The position numbers and the translations under genes were made by a program. A stretch of 11,303 bases of DNA from Ardenticatenaceae bacterium (GTDB taxonomy: Bacteria; Chloroflexota; Anaerolineae; Promineifilales; Promineifilaceae), in contig JACKBR010000096.1 in the NCBI GenBank assembly GCA_020634495.1, forward strand, positions 1 through 11,303. Reading direction: 5' to 3'. Below the pieces are notes generated by a model. That model made no database searches and was not told the origin of the DNA. It saw only the letters and a program-made list of their open reading frames with translations. The first letter of the stretch is position 1. Each line of letters starts with the position of its first letter. This document shows positions 5,997-11,303 of this stretch, piece after piece.

Positions 5997-6655
5997 TTAC
6001 AAATTCGGAAGCACGTCTACCCACAGGCCAAAAACGCCAATCGCCACCAGCAGCACGCCAGAAATGCGCGTCAGCAGCTTGTAATTTTGGCCCATCCAGC
6101 GAGTGAATTTCCGCTGAAACGGCATGGCAATAAATGGCAGCAAGACCAACGGCCAGCCAAAGCCCACGCCAAAAGCCAATACATAAGCAAGACTGCCAGC
6201 CAAATTAGCTACGCTGCCTGCTCCAACTACAAAGGCAGCCACAATAAATGGCCCAGCACAGGGAAGCGTCATCGGACCAAGCAAGAGGCCATAAACATAC
6301 GCGCCAGTGTAAGGATTACTTAACACAGGCGCTTGGATCATAGAAATTCGGTTAAATGGATTGAGTCCCACCAGCATTAGCAGCCCCAACAAAATAACAA
6401 GGCCGTAAATGATTGGCAGCATGACCGTTAGAGTATTTCCAAAGCTTTGCTGAAGTAGGTGCAAAATTAATCCAACCAGCAGCATCAGGCTGAGCACGCC
6501 ACCCAAAACCAGCAGCCCCAGCCATTTAGTTGCTGCTGAACGTTCATTTTGAGCATTCCCCGCCAGGTAAGCAATCAACCGGGATACAGGGCAAAATGCA
6601 AACATTAGAGAATGGCGCTGTTGCCCAATAAAAATCCATTAATTAATTGGCTCAT
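5997..6655 (-). CDS. ccdA: CcdA-like thiol-electron carrier membrane protein (5' end frame-broken)
   Basis: The uninterrupted part, ATG 6605 to the stop at 5997-5999, gives 202 residues with five or so membrane helices and the motif TLPCAGPFIVAAF, the second cysteine site of the CcdA/DsbD transmembrane family. Members pass electrons from cytoplasmic thioredoxin to extracytoplasmic thiol proteins. The first helix is missing from that frame, but a separate ATG at 6655 encodes MSQLINGFLLGNSAIL and stops at 6605-6607. The next frame reads NVCILP before the main frame resumes at LIAYLAGN. Together they rebuild a normal first helix with its cysteine, requiring about three small indels within 50 nt and giving about 220 residues. 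The gene follows a thioredoxin-like lipoprotein on the same strand, its likely redox partner. Confidence 0.8.
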
Positions 6656-6675
6656 TTTTTTATTCTCAAACTTTG

Positions 6676-6726
6676 ATTTCCCCGGAAACTGTAGGAAATG
6701 ACCGTCTATGGAGTTTCCGGGGAAAT
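6676..6726 (-). other. Intercistronic hairpin between lipoprotein and ccdA-like genes
   Basis: ATTTCCCCGGAAACT (6676-6690) and its exact reverse complement (6712-6726) form a perfect 15-bp stem with a 21-nt loop. The hairpin begins five bases after the lipoprotein stop and about 20 bases before the ccdA-like start. No T run follows in the minus direction, so partial attenuation or mRNA 3'-end protection seems likelier than full termination. Confidence 0.6.
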
Positions 6727-6731
6727 ATTTT

Positions 6732-7460
6732 TTAGCCCTGAGACTCAGCTTCCAGGTTTTGCAGAATTTCTTCCGGGCCTTCAAAGCCGGTGGTCAGCTC
6801 AGTTGTAGAGCCATCGGGCCGAATGATAAAGTGCGGCGTTGACGGCGGATTGGTAATGGTCTGGCCAAAGGTGTCTACCAAAGAGACGAGCATTTCTGGC
6901 GTGGCCACGGCAAAGGCCCAGTCAAAGCCCGTTTCTTGCGTGTAATTGGCTAAATCCCCATCGCCAATGTTAGTTTCGACACTCAGCGAGACAAAAACAA
7001 TCTCTTCGGTGTCACCCAATTGGGCTTTTGCCTGAGCCACATTGCCTAACTGTCGGCGGCAATTGGTACACCAGGTAGCCATCGGCTCGACAAAAACAGT
7101 CTTGCCAGCAAAGTCAGCCAGGGTGAAGGTTTCGCCAGAACGCACGTCGGTTAAAGCGATGGTTTGCCAGGCGGGCGCGTCGGTCATGGCCATCTCTTCG
7201 TCCATTTCCTCGGCCATATCTTCCATTTCTTCCATGGTCTCTTCCATCTCTTCCATGCCTTCTTCATGCTCGGTCATGGCCATCTCTTCATCCATGGATT
7301 CATCTTCCATCATTTCATCATCCATAGCGTCGTCCATCATTTCGTCGTCTGTTGTGGTCTGGGAGGTGCTGGGTTCAACGGCCGTTTCCCCATTACCACC
7401 ACACGCAGCCAGCAAAAGCAGAGCAATTAATACCATCATATAAATTTTCATATTTTTCAT
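6732..7460 (-). CDS. TlpA/ResA-like thioredoxin-fold lipoprotein with Met/acid-rich linker
   Basis: A 242-residue protein. Residues 1-20 are a lipoprotein signal ending in the lipobox LAAC (Cys20), so it is anchored outside the membrane. Residues 39-94 are low-complexity Met/Glu/Asp with 16 methionines between 41 and 92. Residues 97-242 are a thioredoxin fold with WCTNC (Cys131/Cys134) and the cis-proline site STPHF (Pro209), as in TlpA/ResA/AhpC-TSA-type proteins. It should reduce or oxidise thiols outside the cell, receiving electrons from the CcdA-like protein encoded 77 nt downstream. The Met-rich segment might bind copper(I) or other soft metals; that is inference. Start ATG 7460 has GAGGAG upstream. 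An ACGGCCGT copy encodes ETAV right after the lipobox. Confidence 0.85.
   Translation of the reverse strand: MKNMKIYMMVLIALLLLAACGGNGETAVEPSTSQTTTDDEMMDDAMDDEMMEDESMDEEMAMTEHEEGMEEMEETMEEMEDMAEEMDEEMAMTDAPAWQTIALTDVRSGETFTLADFAGKTVFVEPMATWCTNCRRQLGNVAQAKAQLGDTEEIVFVSLSVETNIGDGDLANYTQETGFDWAFAVATPEMLVSLVDTFGQTITNPPSTPHFIIRPDGSTTELTTGFEGPEEILQNLEAESQG
7180..7295. repeat. Internal direct repeat encoding the Met/acid linker
   Basis: The 26-base segments at 7180-7205 and 7270-7295 are identical except for one base and lie 90 nt (30 codons) apart. Both encode the MDEEMAMT segment of the lipoprotein linker. The stretch between them is a run of ATG-GAA-GAG/GAT-like codons, so the linker has probably grown by tandem duplication. 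Confidence 0.75.
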
Positions 7461-7659
7461 TTAGAGCTTCTCCTCAAATTTCTTGTATTACAGGTTTTGA
7501 CGACACGTGAAACGGCCGTCCATCGCCCAAAAGATAGCCAGCAACAATTAACGCCAGCTTCTTAAAGGATTACAGATTGCTTACAAAGAAACGTAGGGAA
7601 ACTGACACAAATGGGGGCACTACTGGTTTGTTACGATTTTTTGAAGATTGAAGAGTAGG
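7461..7659. other. Gap between lipoprotein gene and dispersed hairpin; no gene seen
   Basis: About 200 nt upstream of the lipoprotein gene with no convincing open frame. It must hold the promoter of the lipoprotein/ccdA unit, but I see only weak -10-like words (for example TAATAC on the minus strand near 7485) and no good -35. One ACGGCCGT palindrome is at 7512-7519. Confidence 0.4.
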
Positions 7660-7696
7660 GCATCCTCAGATACCCGTCGTTCGCATCTGAGGACGC
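7660..7696 (-). repeat. Dispersed hairpin, copy B, downstream of dihydrofolate reductase
   Basis: Arms 7660-7673 and 7683-7696 pair over 14 bp with two mismatches around a 9-nt loop. The right arm CGTTCGCATCTGAGGA (7678-7693) and the trailing ACTCCTCA are shared with copy A at 911-938. Both copies have the same orientation and lie just after the stop codon of a minus-strand gene, so the family may work as terminators. Copy B lacks an adjacent T run. Confidence 0.6.
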
Positions 7697-7725
7697 AAAC
7701 TCCTCATTTTAGTTGTGGCATGGCG

Positions 7726-8253
7726 CTACCCATCCCGCTCTAAAATGAGCCAGGTGAAGGCAAACATATGCCTCTCGTCGGCGGGGTGGTGCTGGCGAAA
7801 CGTTTCCCGCCAGGCAGGCCAATCAATTTCAGGAAAATGAGCGTCGCCATCCAGCACTGCCTCGACGAGCGTGAGATAGATTCGGTTTACTTGGGGCAGC
7901 AGCTGTGCGTACAAATTCGCCCCGCCGCCGATGACAATTTCTTCAACATCACCCGCCGCTGCCAGCGCCTCTTCAACCGAATGCACGACGGTGGCTCCGG
8001 GCGCTTCATAGCTTGGGTCGCGCGTCAGCACGATGTTGTGCCGACCCTTGAGCGGCCGAAATTTGGCGGGAATGGATTCATACGTCTTGCGCCCCATGAT
8101 GACTGGCTTGCTCATCGTCTGCTGCACAAACCATTGCATATCATCGGGCAAACGCCAGGGCAGCCCGTTGTCCGCCCCAATTAGGCGATTTTGGTCCATG
8201 GCTACCACCATCGCCAATTTGCAGTTTAATTTGTCCACATGGAAATCAGACAC
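7726..8253 (-). CDS. folA: Dihydrofolate reductase
   Basis: Reduces dihydrofolate to tetrahydrofolate with NADPH in the cytoplasm, regenerating the cofactor consumed by thymidylate synthase, whose gene lies immediately upstream on the same strand. Landmarks: KLAMVVAMDQNRLIGADNGLPWRLPDDM (N-terminal substrate site with the Trp and the acidic Asp), MGRKTYESIP (NADPH-binding), NIVLTR and EIVIGGGANLYAQLL (second cofactor loop with the Gly-Gly pair). I prefer GTG 8253, which has AAGG nine bases upstream and gives 175 residues. GTG 8238 or ATG 8211 are possible. Extending to ATG 8313 would translate a dispersed intergenic repeat (RGILRFAQK) and is unlikely. Confidence 0.92.
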   Translation of the reverse strand: MSDFHVDKLNCKLAMVVAMDQNRLIGADNGLPWRLPDDMQWFVQQTMSKPVIMGRKTYESIPAKFRPLKGRHNIVLTRDPSYEAPGATVVHSVEEALAAAGDVEEIVIGGGANLYAQLLPQVNRIYLTLVEAVLDGDAHFPEIDWPAWRETFRQHHPADERHMFAFTWLILERDG

Positions 8254-8272
8254 AACTTTATTCCTTTGCCTG

Positions 8273-8413
8273 CCTTTCTGAGCAAAGCGAAGAATCCCTC
8301 TAAACCTCAACAATCAGGATCTTTACCCAATGCAAAGCTTTCACTATTTTAGCGCACCAGGGATGCTTCGGGGGATGCTTCGGCAGCCTCAGCACAGGCT
8401 CTCAGCATGACAA
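8273..8413. repeat. Dispersed inverted-repeat element between thyA and folA
   Basis: The left end (8273-8300) reads TTCTGAGCAAAGCGAAGAAT then CCCTC. The right end reads CAGGGATGCTTCGG, a near-duplicate GGGATGCTTCGG, and ends in GCTCTCAGCATGACA. The two ends are imperfect inverted copies (CTGAGC...GCGAAG.ATCCC against GGGAT.CTTCG...GCTCTCAG). Words of the form TTCTGAGCGAAGCGAAGAAT are familiar to me as dispersed intergenic repeats in several bacterial phyla. It fills most of the 162-nt gap between the two genes. Confidence 0.55.
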
Positions 8414-8415
8414 GA

Positions 8416-9206
8416 TCAGACGGCGATGGGGGCTTTGATAGTGGGATGGGATTGGTAATTGACCAGTTCAAAATCTTGTAGCGGAAGGCGAACAGGTCGG
8501 TGACTGCTGGCGTTGAGGCGCATTTGGGCAGCAGGAACGGATCGCGGGAAAGCTGCAGTTTGCTTCGCTCCAGGTGGTTGAGATAAAGGTGGGCATCGCC
8601 CAGCGTGTGGACAAATCGCCATGGCTGGTAGCCCAGCACCTGGGCCATCATCAGCGCCAGCAGGGCGTAGGAGGCGGCGTTGAAGGGCACACTCAAGAAA
8701 ATGTCGGCGCTGCGCTGGTAAAGCTGGCAGGAGAGTTTGTTCTCGGCAACGTAAAACTGGAAGAGGAGGTGGCACGGCGGCAGGCCATCTGCTCAATTTC
8801 GGCGACGTTCCAGGCGGAAACGATGTGGCGGCGGAGTCGGGTTTATGCTGAGGCTGTGGAGGACTTGCGTGATTTGGTCGATGGAACGGCCGTTTCCCCC
8901 ATCCCACGAGCGCCACTGAGACCCATACACCGGCCCCAGCTCACCATTTTCGTCAGCCCACTCATCCCAAATGGTCACCTTGTTTTCGTGCAGGTAGCCA
9001 ATGTTGGTCTCGCCGCGCAAAAACCAGAGCAGCTCGTGGATAATCGAGCGAAAGTGCAGCTTCTTAGTGGTGACTGCCGGAAAGCCCTCGGCCAAATCAA
9101 AGCGCATCTGGTAGCCAAAGACGCTGATCGTGCCCGTGCCCGTGCGGTCATCCTTACGCACGCCATTGTCCAAAACATGCTGCATCAAATCCAAATATTG
9201 TCTCAT
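8416..9206 (-). pseudogene. thyA: Thymidylate synthase, about six frame breaks in its second half
   Basis: Converts dUMP and methylene-tetrahydrofolate to dTMP and dihydrofolate. ATG 9206 (GGAGG upstream) begins [26 protein letters not shown], and residues to about 125 run unbroken through [22 protein letters not shown]. After INP the frame breaks near 8837, 8833, 8784, 8523, 8510 and 8477. Following the correct frames recovers [26 protein letters not shown] (catalytic Cys codon 8772-8774), [34 protein letters not shown], and [19 protein letters not shown] ending at 8416. The span is 791 nt, four short of the 795 nt of a 264-residue ThyA, matching a net loss of four bases. Most breaks are one base short in small G, C or A runs, so sequencing error or very recent decay is likely. 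As read, only a 137-residue N-terminal piece would be made. folA follows downstream. Confidence 0.88.
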
Positions 9207-9227
9207 CCTGCCTCCATTTTTCTTTTC

Positions 9228-9290
9228 ACCGCGGAGAGCGCGGAGGACGCAGAGAAATCTGTGTAATCTGCGTTCATCTGCGTCCCAATT
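9228..9290. repeat. GCGGAG/ATCTG-type dispersed intergenic repeat upstream of thyA
   Basis: The left half repeats GCGGAG (9231-9236 and 9240-9245) and ACGCAGAGA. The right half repeats ATCTG at 9257, 9266 and 9276 with GTGTA or CGTTC between. Segments of this kind are, from general experience, common as dispersed noncoding repeats in large environmental bacterial genomes. It sits directly upstream of the thyA ribosome binding site. Confidence 0.5.
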
Positions 9291-9469
9291 TTTCTGGCGG
9301 GAGTATAGCACAGGGGGAACGGCCGTTCCGTAAAATTGTAGTTTAGAACGCGCATCGCTCTCCGACACCCGCGATGGCGTGAACGCCACCGCTAGCTATG
9401 AAAGGCCAAAGGCCTGTTCCATCAGCCCGCAGCCTCCGGCGGTTGGCGAAAACAAATCAGAAAAAAAGG

Positions 9470-9499
9470 TTGCGGTTTTTTGCCCCCCTCGCGTAAAAT
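9470..9499 (+). promoter_or_regulatory. Promoter of the nSTAND gene, probably leaderless
   Basis: TTGCGG (9470-9475) and TAAAAT (9494-9499) are 18 bp apart. The expected transcription start, about seven bases after the -10, falls at 9506-9508, on the ATG of the nSTAND gene. No Shine-Dalgarno is visible before that ATG, which fits a leaderless mRNA. Confidence 0.5.
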
Positions 9500-9507
9500 G
9501 CTTGCCA

Positions 9508-11303
9508 ATGACCGCCGAAACCATCAACCAACGAAAACTGCGCCAGGCCATCGTCGATGCCTTCAATGAAACTGAATTGCGCGAGCTTTGTTTTGATCTG
9601 GACATCGACTACGAAGAACTCACGCCAGGCAGCAAGCTCATCAAAGTACCAGAACTCATCGCCCGCTGTGTACGTGAGCAGCGCGTGGATGAATTGATTT
9701 CGCTATGCGAATCTGCGCGGCCAAAAGTGGCTTGGCGGGACATGATGGGTACGGCCGTTTCCTCCGAAGAACCACCCTTTATGGGCCTCAAATTTTATGA
9801 TGCCGATCATGCCGACCTCTTCTTTGGCCGGGAAACGCTCACCGCCGAGTTGGCAGGCCATTTGCAAAGCAGCCGCTTTCTGGCCGTCGTAGGTGCATCC
9901 GGCAGCGGCAAATCGTCGCTGGTGCGGGCTGGCCTGGTACCCGCTTTGCAAAATGCACGGCCCAACCTAAAAATCCACATTTTTACGCCAACCGACCGGC
10001 CGCTGGAAGCCCTGGCCACCACGCTGACGCGCCACACCGACTCCATTGGCGCGACGGCCAATTTTATCGACGCGATGGCCAGCGATCCGCGCAGCTTGCA
10101 TCTGGCGGCGCGGCGGCTGGTGAACGAAGATGAGCAATTGCTGCTGGTCATTGACCAGTTTGAAGAGCTGTTTACCCTGTGCCGCAGTGAAGAAAAACGA
10201 CAGGCGTTTATTGATAATTTGGGAACGGCCGTTTCCCCCGAAAACAATCAATCCAGCCACCACCCCACCCGCGTCGTGATTGCCCTGCGCGCCGACTTTT
10301 ACCACCACTGCGCCCAATACGACGCCCTGCGCACCCTGCTAGAAACGCAGCAGCGCTACATCGGGGCCATGAGTCCCGCCGAACTGCGTCGAGCTATCGA
10401 GATGCCCGCCAGCCGCAACAATCTCACCTTCGAGGACGGCCTGGTCGAGTTGCTACTGCGCGACGTAGGAGCCAGCGGTGAACAACCGCCTGAACCCGGC
10501 ACGCTGCCCCTGCTCTCACACGCCCTGCTGGAAACGTGGCGGCGGCGCGAGGGCAGCAAACTCACCTTCAGCGGCTACAGCGATGCGGGTGGCGTGCAGG
10601 GCGCGATTGCCAAAACGGCCGAATCCGTCTACGCGCAAAAATTGACGCCTGCCCAGCAAACCATCGCCCGCAGCATCTTTTTGCGCCTCACGGAGCTGGG
10701 CGAAGGCACGCAGGACACCCGCCGCCGCGCCCTCATCAGCGAACTGCTGCCCGCCAGTGACGCCGCCGACGAAACCCAAACCGTGCTCAACCTGCTCTCG
10801 GCGGCCCGCTTGGTGACGACGGACGAAGCCACCGCCGAAGTCACCCATGAAGCACTCATCCGCGAATGGCCCACGCTGCGCCGCTGGCTGGATGAAAACC
10901 GGGACGGCCTGCGCCTGCACCGCCACCTCACCGAATCGGCGCAAGAGTGGCAGCAGCTCAACCGCGATCCGGGCGAACTGTATCGCGGTGCACGGCTGGA
11001 GCAGGCGCAGGAGTGGGCCACCCAGCACGACGACGAACTCAATGATTTAGAGCGAGAATTTTTGGCGGTGAGCGTTCAAACCGTTAAGCACCGGGAACGC
11101 AGCGAACGGTTGATTCAAATTTTGGGCATCGGCGCTTTGCTGATTATTTTAGTAGGAACCATCGTTGCCAGCATCGTTTTTAGCCGTCAGGCAGCAGACA
11201 ACCGTGAATTGGCCGAAACGGCCGTTGCCGGACAAGAAACGGCCGTTGCCGCCGGTGAACTCGCAATTGTGAGCACTACTGATGCCCTATCAGCCGCCAC
11301 CGT
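9508..11303 (+). CDS. EAD-nSTAND ATPase, membrane-anchored, C-terminus cut by window edge
   Basis: 598 full codons from ATG 9508 with no stop. Residues 1-72 form a helical effector-associated/death-like domain (ELRELCFDLDIDYEEL...VRQ-type helix...DELISLCESARP), as found in Chloroflexota STAND proteins. Residues about 92-510 are an nSTAND1 NTPase: Walker A GASGSGKSSL (129-138), Walker B LLLVIDQFEELF (211-222), arginine-rich sensor VVIALRADF (257-264), LPLLSHALLETWRRR and VTHEALIREWPTLRRWLDE. A membrane helix spans about 537-558, followed by an Ala/Glu coiled region. In this family WD40 or TPR repeats usually follow, but none is visible before the window ends. Such proteins are predicted signal-transducing or conflict (defence/cell-death) switches whose EAD recruits an effector bearing a like domain; no effector is encoded in the window. 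The first ATG upstream (9498) is out of frame. Confidence 0.9.
   Translation, partial: MTAETINQRKLRQAIVDAFNETELRELCFDLDIDYEELTPGSKLIKVPELIARCVREQRVDELISLCESARPKVAWRDMMGTAVSSEEPPFMGLKFYDADHADLFFGRETLTAELAGHLQSSRFLAVVGASGSGKSSLVRAGLVPALQNARPNLKIHIFTPTDRPLEALATTLTRHTDSIGATANFIDAMASDPRSLHLAARRLVNEDEQLLLVIDQFEELFTLCRSEEKRQAFIDNLGTAVSPENNQSSHHPTRVVIALRADFYHHCAQYDALRTLLETQQRYIGAMSPAELRRAIEMPASRNNLTFEDGLVELLLRDVGASGEQPPEPGTLPLLSHALLETWRRREGSKLTFSGYSDAGGVQGAIAKTAESVYAQKLTPAQQTIARSIFLRLTELGEGTQDTRRRALISELLPASDAADETQTVLNLLSAARLVTTDEATAEVTHEALIREWPTLRRWLDENRDGLRLHRHLTESAQEWQQLNRDPGELYRGARLEQAQEWATQHDDELNDLEREFLAVSVQTVKHRERSERLIQILGIGALLIILVGTIVASIVFSRQAADNRELAETAVAGQETAVAAGELAIVSTTDALSAAT

Larger units (their letters stand above)
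31..11246. repeat. Highly iterated palindrome ACGGCCGT, 22 copies
   Basis: Exact copies start at 31, 123, 485, 1773, 1811, 2248, 2968, 3678, 4155, 4350, 4999, 5684, 5723, 5910, 7378, 7512, 8886, 9319, 9751, 10225, 11218 and 11239. Nineteen are in genes and three between genes (2968, 7512, 9319). In genes they read T-A-V (11 times), N/D-G-R (6) or R-P (3), so all frames are used; the copy at 123 lies in a gene overlap and is counted twice. A simple composition estimate (about 55% GC assumed) expects about 0.25 copies. Only about eight other CGGCCG cores occur without the flanking A and T. Confidence 0.92.

Noticed and set aside
7042..7443. Plus-strand frames rich in Ser-Ile or His-Phe opposite the lipoprotein linker
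   Set aside because: They are the reverse reading of the Met/Glu/Asp codon repeat and have no independent support.
9360..9426. Short inverted repeats TGGCGT/ACGCCA and AGGCC/GGCCT upstream of the nSTAND gene
   Set aside because: Stems of five or six base pairs with tiny loops are common by chance in GC-rich DNA, and neither is placed as a terminator or operator of a nearby gene.

Overview
The window most likely comes from a member of the Chloroflexota (Anaerolineae-like). This is an inference from gene content (a T-box-controlled valS, a Chloroflexota-style STAND ATPase, a CcdA plus thioredoxin-like lipoprotein pair), from numerous dispersed intergenic hairpin repeats, and above all from a hugely over-represented palindrome, ACGGCCGT. 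I count 22 exact copies in 11.3 kb, in genes and between genes and in all reading frames. No rRNA, tRNA, CRISPR array or transposase gene was seen.

Layout. 1-880 (+): the end of an ABC transporter ATPase overlapping its ABC-2 type permease. 883-2918 (-): a probable two-gene unit of a TipA-like MerR regulator and a YjaZ/DUF2268-type metalloprotease. It starts from a promoter with the 19-bp spacer typical of MerR control and a structured leader, and ends in a hairpin terminator. 2959-5947 (+): a divergent promoter, a valine-type T-box leader and valS. The leader carries two self-complementary repeat hairpins and valS itself carries a third. 5953-7460 (-): a shared hairpin terminator, then a membrane CcdA-like thiol-electron carrier and an upstream Met/acid-rich thioredoxin-like lipoprotein, a plausible extracytoplasmic thiol-redox pair. 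7660-9206 (-): thyA followed by dihydrofolate reductase, the dTMP/folate cycle, separated and flanked by dispersed repeats. 9470-11303 (+): the start of a large nSTAND ATPase with an N-terminal effector-associated (death-like) domain, a transmembrane helix and a cut-off C-terminus, probably starting from a leaderless mRNA.

Three genes have broken reading frames: valS once, the ccdA-like gene about three times within 50 nt, and thyA about six times. In each case the protein remains recognisable across the breaks, and most breaks in ccdA and thyA fall in short homopolymers. Assembly or sequencing indels are therefore at least as likely as real gene decay, although the clustering in thyA leaves decay open.

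The most interesting items are the ACGGCCGT palindrome and its extended form; the internal Shine-Dalgarno and ATG in the tipA-like gene, which would make the effector-binding domain alone as in Streptomyces; the heptad-repeat hairpins inside the T-box leader and in frame inside valS; and the EAD-nSTAND protein at the right edge.
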